A stretch of 9,887 bases of DNA from Opitutaceae bacterium. GTDB lineage: Bacteria; Verrucomicrobiota; Verrucomicrobiia; Opitutales; Opitutaceae. Each line of letters starts with the position of its first letter. Within the stretch, counting starts at the first letter, position 1. The stretch covers positions 1 through 9,887 of the forward strand of contig SYDD01000071.1 of the NCBI GenBank assembly GCA_005786775.1, given 5' to 3'. Shown here in pieces: positions 1 to 6,290 of the stretch. The translations under genes and the position numbers were made by a program. Below the pieces are notes generated by a model that was not told where the DNA came from, searched no databases, and worked only from the letters and a program-made list of their open reading frames with translations.

Positions 1-677
1 CCGCGGTGGTACGCGTCGCGGTGGCGCGCGATGTCGGCCGCCGGGGCGTGGAGCGGGAAATGCGGGGCGGTGAAGGCGAGGTAGAGGAAGAACGGGCGGC
101 CGGGGAAGCGCGCGGCGTGGTCGCGCAGGTACTTCACCGCGTGCTCGGCGGTGGCGGCGGTGACGTGGTAGTCGGGCGTCTGGACGCCGGGCACGCCGTC
201 GTCGGTGTTGCCCGGGGCGAGGAAGAAATTGTTCTGCCCCTGGCCGATCTCGAAGCTGTGGGCGAAACCCTGGGCGCGCGGCGTGCCGTCGACGTGCCAC
301 TTCCCGGCGTGGAGGCTCCGGTAACCGGCCGGGGCGAGCAACTCGCTCGCCAGCGGTGCCCACGCGGGACGGAGGCCACGGGCCCCGCTCGGCACGCCCG
401 GCACGAGATCGCGCCGCACCTGCTGCGCGTAGAAGCCCGTCAGCACCGCCGCCCGCGAGGGCCAGCAGCGGGCCGTGCTGTAGGCCTGGGTAAAGCGCAG
501 CCCGCCCGCGGCGAGCGCGTCGAGGTGCGGCGTCGGGATCTCCCCGCCGTAGCAGCCGAGGTCGGAGTAGCCGAGATCGTCGGCCAGGATGACGAGGAAG
601 CTGGGCGGCGCGGCGGGGGCGGCGACCGTGACGGACGCAAGGGCAAGGGCGGCGAGCAGCGGGAGGAGGGGGCGCAT
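1..677 (-). CDS. Exported S1-family formylglycine sulfatase, 3' end cut by window edge
   Basis: Start ATG is at 677; 225 residues are visible before the left edge, about half of a usual S1 sulfatase. Residues 1 to about 20 form a signal peptide (MRPLLPLLAALALASVTVAA), so the enzyme should act outside the cytoplasm. Seen in order: the metal-binding pair Asp33-Asp34 in LADDLGYSDLGCYGG; the formylglycine core CWPSR at 71-75, where Cys71 would be converted to formylglycine and Arg75 supports it; the second sulfatase signature GYRSLHAGKWH at 118-128 with Lys126 and His128; and TAPHFPLH with His206. The family hydrolyses sulfate esters, often on polysaccharides; the substrate cannot be read from this half. 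Trp72 is unusual, since Ser, Thr, Ala, Cys or Gly is common there, but C-x-P-S-R is intact. It lies 54 bases after the LamG/DMFase-like gene on the same strand and is probably co-transcribed with it. A Cys-type sulfatase also needs a maturase encoded elsewhere. Family call is secure; substrate unknown. Confidence 0.93.
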   Translation of the reverse strand, partial: MRPLLPLLAALALASVTVAAPAAPPSFLVILADDLGYSDLGCYGGEIPTPHLDALAAGGLRFTQAYSTARCWPSRAAVLTGFYAQQVRRDLVPGVPSGARGLRPAWAPLASELLAPAGYRSLHAGKWHVDGTPRAQGFAHSFEIGQGQNNFFLAPGNTDDGVPGVQTPDYHVTAATAEHAVKYLRDHAARFPGRPFFLYLAFTAPHFPLHAPAADIARHRDAYHR

Positions 678-731
678 CGGCGGGGCGACGCAAGGCAAGC
701 GCCGCGCGGCGCGTTCCGCAAGCCGTCCCGG

Positions 732-3098
732 TCAGCGTGCCGGGCGCGGCACGCCGAAATGGGCGAGGACGTTGCGCACCAGGCCCGCCATCCGCGGATC
801 ATCCGCCAGCACCCACCCGGCGCCGATCGCGCCGGCGTTGAACACCCGGCCGCCGCCCGGGCGCTCCCAATAGACGAGATCCGCGCCGGTGTCCTCCACG
901 GGCTGGACCCGCCGCGAGAAGTAATCGAAGGCGCTCCCGCCCTTGCGCCAGTGGACCCGGCCCCGCGCCAGCACGGCGACGCCGGCCGGATCCGCGGGCA
1001 CGGTGCCCCCCGGGGGCGAGGGTTCCCGCTGCAGGCGGACGAAGGTCGAGGGCAGGACGTCGAACTCGTGCGCGTTCGCGCGGCGCACTCCGTCGCCCGC
1101 ATCCCCGAAAGCGTCCCCGCGGCGCAGGCCGAGGTCCTCGGGTTGGCGAAACAGGAAATGGGCCGGTTCCTCGACCACGTAGGGCCCGAACTGCTCCGGG
1201 GCGGCGGGCGCGTTGAAGCCGAGCAGGTCGAGGGCGATCAGGTTCACCCCGGGGTGGCCGCACTCGCGCAGGAGGCCACCACGCCGGCCGTCGTGGCTGT
1301 GCCAGACCTCGCCGCGCCGGGCGGCGGGCACCCGCGCGCCCGGGCCGTCGGCCTTGCGGCACTCCATCACCGTGCCCGCGGCATCGAAGGAGACCCGCCA
1401 ATAGACGGAGTTGCCGCTGAGCACGACGAGGTTGCCCCCGCCCCGCAGGTAGGCGTCCGCGCCCTCGTACATCGGGAGCGACCAATACTCGCTGTGGCCG
1501 ACCACGAGGACGGCCGCGTAGCCGCGGAGCATCCCGGGATCGCGGTGGAGGTCGAGGTCGCTGGCAGTGTCGCAGGCGTAGCCCTGCTCCTCGAGCCAGA
1601 CGTGCGTGAACCGGTCCGCGCGGGCGAGGTGGCTGTAGCGCGTCGGCCCGCCGTAGAGGACGTGCGGGCCGGCGACCGGCCACGGCATCCGCAGGCCCAT
1701 CTGGTAGGTGCCCTGCCCACGGGCGTGGTCGCGGTAGAGATTGAAGGCGGGCAGGCCGCGGACGTCGCGCTCGATTCCTCCCGTGCCCCAGACCTGATGC
1801 AGCCCGGCCCGGGGCAGGGCGAAGGGCGTGGCGTTGTAGGCGCGCCAGGTGTTGGTCGCGAACAGGAGCAGCAGCGGCGCGCGCGGCCGCGCCGGATTCC
1901 GCCGGACCACGAAGGTGCAGTCGTACAGGCGCGGTCCGCCCCCGTGGGTGAAGGTGAAGCGGGCCACGTACAGGCCGGGCCGCGCGGAAGCAGGCACCGC
2001 CCAACGGTGCGTCACCGCCCAACGGCAATCGTAGAGGTCGTCGGAAGCGAGGCGCAGGCCGTGACCGCGGCGGGGATCCGCGGCCGGCTCCGGCGCGCCG
2101 AAACGGGGGACATCGGCCGCGAAGGCCGGCCCGCCGATCATCCAGGTGCCGAGGTTGATGATCCGGCCATCGCGCCCGCCGCCGGAGGCGTCCGCCACCC
2201 GGTCGCCCCGCTCCTCGTCGAGCGGCCACCACGCGAGCGCGCCCGCCAGCGGCGGCAAGAGACCCCGCGCGGCGAAGCGGGCCCGGATCTCCGCCGCCGA
2301 GAGGGCCCGCCCGTAGACCGCGGGCGCCGCCAGATCGCCGTCGAGAAAGCGTTGCGCGAGGCCGCCCTCCCCCATCGCCCCGAGCCGCAGCGGGTGCGTG
2401 CCAGGGCGGAGCGGGCCGGCGAAGGGCCAGGCACCCGCCTCCTCGCCGTCGACGAAAACCCTTTTGACCGCGCCGTCCCAGGTGGCCGCGAGGTGGTGCC
2501 ATTGGTCGCGGCGGATCCGGCCGGGGGCGGTCCGGTGCACGACCTGGGGATCGGGCGAGACACCGTCGCCAAGGAAGAAGCCGACGTAGCCCCCCTCGCC
2601 GATCCCCAGCGCGAAGCCGTCATCCGCCGTCTTGTCCTCCTGCGTGATCACGCCCTGGAGCCGTCCGAGGTCCCAGGGGCGGACCCAGCACTCGAGGGTG
2701 AGGGCGCGGAGTTCAGGCCCGAACCCCCGGGCGCAGGCTACGTAGGAGCCCGGGTGAATGGGTTGGGGTTGGGCGGGCGCGGACGGAAAACGATGGAGGA
2801 CCTCGTCGCCTGACGGATCATCAATCCGCGGGCCGAGGCGGCACAGCGTCAACTCGTAGGGCTCGCTGGCGCTGACGCAGAGCTCGAGCAGCCCGCCCGC
2901 GGTGACCGAATGCTCGAGCGGGTACGCGTGCACCCCGGGCACCGCGAGCGGGAGGTGAGGCGGGAGGGGACCAGCGGCAGGCGGCGCGGGGGTCGGACGC
3001 GTGGCGCAACCGAGCTGGGGCAGCGCGCCAGCCGCGGCCGCGGCGGCCGCTATTCCCGAGCGGCGAAGGAAGGCTCGGCGACCGGGGGCGGAATTCAT
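732..3098 (-). CDS. Tat-exported LamG / N,N-dimethylformamidase-beta-like protein
   Basis: A 788-residue protein. I chose ATG 3098 because it starts MNSAPGRRAFLRRSG, a twin-arginine signal with the RRxFL core, followed by an Ala-rich segment to about residue 25. An ATG at 3134 (12 residues longer) is the alternative. The sequence LPQLGCAT (27-33) looks like a poor lipobox (Gln at -3), so lipidation is uncertain. Residues about 115-285 resemble a concanavalin/LamG fold (LECWVRPWDL, HHLAATWDG, VFVDGEE, FLDGDLAAPAVYGRALS). Residues about 350-785 resemble the large-subunit domain of N,N-dimethylformamidase, with blocks TNTWRAYN, NLYRDHARG, GHSEYWS and LSGNSVYWR. The Paracoccus enzyme binds iron through two Tyr and one Glu; Tyr421, Tyr455 (or Tyr488) and Glu537 are my candidates here, not aligned. 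Family members of this domain are mostly uncharacterised, so amide hydrolysis is not assured. A carbohydrate-related surface role is suggested by the LamG part and the sulfatase 54 bases downstream. It follows a terminator, so it needs its own promoter in 3099-3206, where I see none. Confidence 0.85.
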   Translation of the reverse strand: MNSAPGRRAFLRRSGIAAAAAAAGALPQLGCATRPTPAPPAAGPLPPHLPLAVPGVHAYPLEHSVTAGGLLELCVSASEPYELTLCRLGPRIDDPSGDEVLHRFPSAPAQPQPIHPGSYVACARGFGPELRALTLECWVRPWDLGRLQGVITQEDKTADDGFALGIGEGGYVGFFLGDGVSPDPQVVHRTAPGRIRRDQWHHLAATWDGAVKRVFVDGEEAGAWPFAGPLRPGTHPLRLGAMGEGGLAQRFLDGDLAAPAVYGRALSAAEIRARFAARGLLPPLAGALAWWPLDEERGDRVADASGGGRDGRIINLGTWMIGGPAFAADVPRFGAPEPAADPRRGHGLRLASDDLYDCRWAVTHRWAVPASARPGLYVARFTFTHGGGPRLYDCTFVVRRNPARPRAPLLLLFATNTWRAYNATPFALPRAGLHQVWGTGGIERDVRGLPAFNLYRDHARGQGTYQMGLRMPWPVAGPHVLYGGPTRYSHLARADRFTHVWLEEQGYACDTASDLDLHRDPGMLRGYAAVLVVGHSEYWSLPMYEGADAYLRGGGNLVVLSGNSVYWRVSFDAAGTVMECRKADGPGARVPAARRGEVWHSHDGRRGGLLRECGHPGVNLIALDLLGFNAPAAPEQFGPYVVEEPAHFLFRQPEDLGLRRGDAFGDAGDGVRRANAHEFDVLPSTFVRLQREPSPPGGTVPADPAGVAVLARGRVHWRKGGSAFDYFSRRVQPVEDTGADLVYWERPGGGRVFNAGAIGAGWVLADDPRMAGLVRNVLAHFGVPRPAR

Positions 3099-3206
3099 CG
3101 GCGACGGGGCCGCCGGGGACGGCGGGCGGGGCATCCCCCACCCCACCGCGGCCAGCGGGCGGAGGCAAGCGCGCCGCCGGCCACGGGCGGCGCCGCGCGC
3201 GGGCAC

Positions 3207-3232
3207 AAAAAAGGGGCGCCCGCGGGCGCCCC
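3207..3232 (-). terminator. Strong intrinsic terminator
   Basis: Positions 3213-3232 are a perfect 20-base palindrome, giving an 8-bp all-GC stem (3213-3220 with 3225-3232) and a CGCG loop. On the minus strand it is followed at once by six T residues (3212 down to 3207). It begins 25 bases after the stop codon of the small exported protein (3258). It should end transcription coming from that gene and possibly from the whole BMC operon, and it separates them from the LamG/DMFase-like gene, whose start is at 3098. Confidence 0.93.
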
Positions 3233-3257
3233 GGAGAATTTCAGGTCTGAGCCGGAA

Positions 3258-3578
3258 TCAGCTCTTCACCTCGGCCACCTTGGAGGCCGTGATGACCTTC
3301 TTGCCGTCCTTCTCGCTGACGGAACCGGTCACGGTGATCTGCTTCACGCCCTTGCAGACGGTGCCGTGGAACTTCTTGGCGACGTCGTTCTGCGCCATCA
3401 GGTAGGTGGTGTCCTTGCCACCCTCTTTGACGACGACGGCGTTCTGGCACGCGTCAGTCTGCTTGAGCGAGCACTTGGCGCACTGGCCGGCGCCGGTGAG
3501 GGTGACTTCCTTGTCCGCCGCGAAGGCGGAAGCGGCGATGAAGGCCGCGGCGAGGGGAGCGAGGAGTAGCTTTTTCAT
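3258..3578 (-). CDS. Small exported cysteine-containing protein, function unknown
   Basis: A 106-residue protein beginning MKKLLLAPLAAAFIAASAFA, a textbook Sec signal peptide with likely cleavage after Ala20. The mature part is about 86 residues with four cysteines: Cys33 and Cys36 (CAKC), Cys44 and Cys75, plus His71 (HGTVC). This could bind a metal or form two disulfides. The end (ITVTGSVSEKDGKKVITASK) is beta-rich and recalls a small OB-like barrel; that is only an impression. I do not recognise the family with certainty. Its base composition is less extreme than its neighbours' and it is Lys-rich. It begins 73 bases after the MDH stop and is followed by the terminator at 3207-3232, so it is either the last gene of the BMC operon or a single-gene unit. 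A link to the compartment is doubtful, because an exported protein cannot act inside a cytosolic shell. Confidence 0.85.
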   Translation of the reverse strand: MKKLLLAPLAAAFIAASAFAADKEVTLTGAGQCAKCSLKQTDACQNAVVVKEGGKDTTYLMAQNDVAKKFHGTVCKGVKQITVTGSVSEKDGKKVITASKVAEVKS

Positions 3579-3651
3579 AGGATGAGTTCGTCCCTATGCA
3601 ATACACTTGCGCCCAATTGGCAAGGCGTAAGCCCGCCGCGAACCACCCGGT

Positions 3652-4581
3652 TCAGGCGCGCTTCACCTTGGCGAAGGTGTCGTTGAGCGCCTTGGCGGAG
3701 GCCTGCAGGGCCTGGAGTTCCTTGGGCCAGAGTTCGACTTCGACGTGGGCGAGGGCGCCGGCGCGGCCGACCACGGTGGGGACGCTCAGGGCGGTGCCGC
3801 GGATGCCATAGGCGCCCTGCTGCACCGTGGCGACGGGGAGGATCTGGCGGCGGTCGTGCGCGATCGCGTGGATCACCTCGGCGATCGTCGCGCCCACGGC
3901 CCAGCCGGCCCCGCCCTTGCGGCGGATCACCTCGGCGCCGCTGCCCTTGGTGCGCTCGAAGATCTGAGACTGGAAGGCGGGCGTGCAGCCGGGCATCCGC
4001 ACCAGCGGCAGGCCGGCGTGGGTGGCGGAGGACCACACGGGGAACATCGAGTCGCCGTGCTCGCCGAGGATCAGGGCCTTCACCTGCGTCGGGGCCAGCT
4101 TGAGCTCCTGCGCGATGAGCGAGCGGAAGCGGGCGGTGTCGAGCATCGTGCCGAGGCCGAGCACCTGTGACCACGGCAGGCCGAGGCGGGCGGCAGCGAG
4201 CTGGGTGAGGATGTCGACCGGGTTGGACACGACGAACACCAGCGCGTCCTTGCGCATCCCGGCGCCCTTCAGGCTGTCGAGGATGCCGTTGAACAGGGCG
4301 ACGTTGCGGTTGATGAGGTCGAGGCGCGACTCGTCGGGCTTGCGGCGGAGGCCGGCGGTGATGACGAAGATGTCGCTGTCCTTCGCGCGGGCGTAGTCGC
4401 CGGCGTAGATGCGCTGGTCGGCGAGGGAGGAGGCGCCGTGGAGCAGGTCGAGGGCCTCGCCCTCGGCGAGGTCGGCGTTGGCGTCGAGGAGCTGGATCTC
4501 GGAGACGATGCCGGCGCACTGGAGGGCGAAGGCGGCGTTGGAGCCGACGCGGCCGCCGCCGCCGATGATGGAGACTTTCAT
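3652..4581 (-). CDS. Malate/lactate dehydrogenase family NAD-dependent oxidoreductase
   Basis: A 309-residue protein, normal length for the family, starting MKVSIIGGGGRVGSN with the GxGxxG dinucleotide fold; Asp34 at the end of the second strand favours NAD. Catalytic residues are present: Asp148 and Arg151 (MLDTAR), His175 (GEHGDSMFP) and substrate-binding Arg86 (ESR). In the specificity loop, AGLRRKPDESR, the position that is Gln102 in lactate and Arg102 in malate dehydrogenases is Arg80. By the family rule this favours oxaloacetate/malate over pyruvate/lactate. It is the last BMC-operon gene, 16 bases after the aldolase stop. Homologues occur in PVM-type BMC loci, where a role in NADH recycling has been considered. 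I see no encapsulation helix or extension at either end, so it may work outside the shell or bind another cargo protein. In-frame extension of this reading to 4815 is a shadow: it runs back over the aldolase gene and looks non-coding. Family sure, substrate not. Confidence 0.93.
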   Translation of the reverse strand: MKVSIIGGGGRVGSNAAFALQCAGIVSEIQLLDANADLAEGEALDLLHGASSLADQRIYAGDYARAKDSDIFVITAGLRRKPDESRLDLINRNVALFNGILDSLKGAGMRKDALVFVVSNPVDILTQLAAARLGLPWSQVLGLGTMLDTARFRSLIAQELKLAPTQVKALILGEHGDSMFPVWSSATHAGLPLVRMPGCTPAFQSQIFERTKGSGAEVIRRKGGAGWAVGATIAEVIHAIAHDRRQILPVATVQQGAYGIRGTALSVPTVVGRAGALAHVEVELWPKELQALQASAKALNDTFAKVKRA

Positions 4582-4597
4582 GGGGACGCGGGGAAGG

Positions 4598-5692
4598 TCA
4601 TCTGCCGCCGAGCTGGCGGAGGATCTGGGTGGTAACCGCCTGGACGACGGCCTCGATCTGGGGATCGGGGGCGGCGGGCTCCGCGGGGGCGGCGGGCGCG
4701 GCGCAGACGGTGGCGGGGCGGAAGTCGGCGTTGTCGCAGAGCTCGCACTCTTTGAGTCCGGCGCGCGGGTCGGGCATCCCGAGCTTCTGGCGGATGTCGA
4801 TGAGCTCGCGGGCATGGCGGCCGGAGAAGCGGTGGAGGCCGCCGCCGAGGCCGGCCGCGATCCAGACCGTGCGGCAGTAGGAGTCGATGTTCTCCATCTT
4901 CCAGTAGGCGTCCTCGACGTCCTTGCCCCAGCAGATCACGCCGTGGTTCTCCATCAGCACGGCCTGGTGGTCCTTGCCGACCTCGCCCACCTCGTCGGCG
5001 TTGGCGGGCGTGCCCGGCGTCTGGTATTTCGCGACGCCGATCTTGCCGAGGAACACCTCGGCCTCGGGGATCAGGCAGGAGGGGATGTCGACGTTGGCGA
5101 TGGCGAACGCGGTGGCGTGGGGCGGGTGGGCGTGGACGCAGGCCTTCGCGGCCGGCTGGCGCTTCATGATCCCGAAGTGGGTCATCGCCTCGCTGGTGCG
5201 CTTACGGGTGCCGGCGAGCTGGTTGCCGTCGAGGTCCACAAGGCACATCTCCGCCGGCGTCATAAAGCCCTTGCAGATGAGCGTGGGCGTGCAGAGGGCG
5301 AGGTTGTCGCCGACGCGGATGGTGATGTTGCCGCCGTTGCCGTCCGTGTACTCGCGCTGCCAGAGGCGGCGGCCGATGTCGCAGATGCGTTCCTTGAGCA
5401 CCTCGAGCGCGGGCGAGCGGAAGAAGGCGGCGATCTCGGCCGGCGTGCGGGGGTCCGCGCCCGGGGTCCAGCGGAACTCCAGGTCAGGCGTCGAGGGCGC
5501 CGGGGCGGCGGACGCCGCGGGGGCGGAGGCGGGCTTGGCCGCGGCACGGGCGCCGGTGCCGCGGAAGGCGGACTGGAGGCTGCCGCCCCCGAGGACGTCG
5601 CGGGCGGAGGGCGTGAGGATCGCGCCGGCCGGAGGGGCCTCGCCCTTGCGCAGGAGTTCCTCGGCTTCGCGGGCGGTGATGACTTTCGGCAT
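4598..5692 (-). CDS. BMC-associated class II (Zn) L-fuculose/L-rhamnulose-1-phosphate-type aldolase
   Basis: A 364-residue protein, much longer than the roughly 215-275 residues of FucA or RhaD. The core (about 85-300) is a class II aldolase/adducin fold. Zn ligands are His187 and His189 (VHAHPPH) and His250 (MENHG), with Glu168 (TSEAM) as the likely catalytic acid and GNGGNITIR as the phosphate-site loop. The expected reaction is fuculose- or rhamnulose-1-phosphate to DHAP plus L-lactaldehyde; which sugar cannot be told. Two extra parts flank the core. Residues 1-35 contain VITAREAEELLRKG and AGAILTPSARDVL, like the ITPxAR stretch at the starts of EutQ and EutT, followed by an Ala/Pro linker (about 45-70). 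After an Ala/Pro linker (331-342), residues 343-362 form an amphipathic helix (QIEAVVQAVTTQILRQLG) typical of encapsulation peptides. CELC at 316-319 is an added oddity. It lies 17 bases after the third BMC-P gene and 16 before MDH. Confidence 0.93.
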   Translation of the reverse strand: MPKVITAREAEELLRKGEAPPAGAILTPSARDVLGGGSLQSAFRGTGARAAAKPASAPAASAAPAPSTPDLEFRWTPGADPRTPAEIAAFFRSPALEVLKERICDIGRRLWQREYTDGNGGNITIRVGDNLALCTPTLICKGFMTPAEMCLVDLDGNQLAGTRKRTSEAMTHFGIMKRQPAAKACVHAHPPHATAFAIANVDIPSCLIPEAEVFLGKIGVAKYQTPGTPANADEVGEVGKDHQAVLMENHGVICWGKDVEDAYWKMENIDSYCRTVWIAAGLGGGLHRFSGRHARELIDIRQKLGMPDPRAGLKECELCDNADFRPATVCAAPAAPAEPAAPDPQIEAVVQAVTTQILRQLGGR

Positions 5693-5709
5693 TGGGAGAA
5701 GAGGCCGCC

Positions 5710-6006
5710 TCAGGCGGGCGGCTGGTAGAAGATCTCGTCGACGATCGCCGCGCAGTACGCGTCGACCGGGGTGGGCTCGGGAAACGGCGCGGTCGCCTCG
5801 GCGCCCTCGGTGAAGCCGACCACGTGGCCGACCCCGGCCCCGAGCTGGTCGTACACCACCAGGCTGTTGCCGGCCGCCAGCGGCGTCATCCCGGCGCCGC
5901 GGTACTGGTCGCGGCCGAACGGCTGGACGAGCAGGAAGCGGCCGCCGTGGTAGGCGGGGTCCTGCCGGGAGAGCGTGACGCGGCCGATGACGTGTCCGAG
6001 GCGCAT
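5710..6006 (-). CDS. BMC-P shell vertex protein (EutN/CcmL family), third copy in operon
   Basis: A 98-residue protein with the family pattern: start MRLGHVIGRVTLSRQDP, then GGRFLLVQPF, LVVYDQLGAGVGHVV and the C-terminal PVDAYCAAIVDEI. EutN/CcmL proteins form pentamers that cap the vertices of BMC shells. The middle LGAGVG matches the conserved pentamer core, so I expect a functional capsomer. It starts only 2 bases after the stop of the 92-residue BMC-P gene, which suggests translational coupling, and ends 17 bases before the aldolase. It resembles the 103-residue copy (7793-8104) more than its immediate neighbour. The start is fixed by homology; no Shine-Dalgarno sequence is seen. Confidence 0.93.
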   Translation of the reverse strand: MRLGHVIGRVTLSRQDPAYHGGRFLLVQPFGRDQYRGAGMTPLAAGNSLVVYDQLGAGVGHVVGFTEGAEATAPFPEPTPVDAYCAAIVDEIFYQPPA

Positions 6007-6008
6007 CG

Positions 6009-6287
6009 TCAGCGGCCCGCGCGGGCGTCCTCCTCGTCGATCACGCCGAGGATGATGTTGCGCAGCGGCGAGCGGGGGTCGCCCACGTGGGCGCGCGTGT
6101 GGGAGCCGTCGGTCGAGACCAGGACCCGCTGGTGGCGCCCCGCGGCGTGCGGGTCGAGGGCGAGGAACGGGGCGCCCTCCTCGCGGCCGTGCTCGTCGAG
6201 CGGCTGGCAGATGATCGTGCGGTGGCCGGCCATGCTGGGATGGCAGACCGTGGTGACGATCACCCCGTCGACGCGCGCGACCATCAT
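6009..6287 (-). CDS. BMC-P shell vertex protein (EutN/CcmL family), divergent copy
   Basis: A 92-residue protein: MMVARVDGVIVTTVCHPS, then HRTIICQPLDEHG, the variable middle HQRVLVSTDGSHTRAHVGD and the end SPLRNIILGVIDE. The strand order and length fit EutN/CcmL. The central LGAGxGE block is replaced by STDGSHTRAHVGD, so this copy is more diverged than the other two. Three distinct BMC-P genes are characteristic of PVM-type loci; why three are needed is not settled. Either of two adjacent ATGs (6287 or 6284) may be used; the second gives MVARV, closer to the family start. It begins 3 bases after the aldehyde dehydrogenase stop and ends 2 bases before the next BMC-P, so these three genes are tightly linked. 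Confidence 0.9.
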   Translation of the reverse strand: MMVARVDGVIVTTVCHPSMAGHRTIICQPLDEHGREEGAPFLALDPHAAGRHQRVLVSTDGSHTRAHVGDPRSPLRNIILGVIDEEDARAGR

Positions 6288-6290
6288 GGC

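Noticed and set aside
6..2813. Very long plus-strand open frame (935 codons).
   Set aside because: It lies antisense to the sulfatase and LamG/DMFase-like genes. Its product is Arg/Gly/Ala/Glu-rich low-complexity sequence with no recognisable domain. Long antisense frames are expected where stop codons are rare because of high G+C.
3099..3206. Longer N-terminus for the LamG/DMFase-like protein, from an ATG at 3206.
   Set aside because: That start sits directly at the T-run of the terminator, and the extra residues precede a complete Tat signal beginning at 3098. The intermediate start at 3134 remains possible.
3579..3651. Promoter or operator in the 73-base spacer before the small exported protein (TTGCCA at 3618-3623 on the minus strand, CTTGC-N9-GCAAG inverted repeat at 3606-3624).
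   Set aside because: No -10 box sits at a proper distance from TTGCCA: TGTATT is only 12 bases away and TGCATA at 17 matches poorly. The inverted repeat is short. The spacer is A+T-richer than its surroundings and may hold a promoter, but I cannot place one.
3640..3653. Hairpin GAACC-ACCC-GGTTC at the MDH stop as a terminator of the BMC operon.
   Set aside because: Only 5 bp, overlaps the stop codon and has no T-run; read-through to the terminator at 3207-3232 is more likely.
4409..5728. Plus-strand open frame of 439 codons over the aldolase and MDH genes.
   Set aside because: Antisense shadow; it spans two real genes and the space between them, with low-complexity product.
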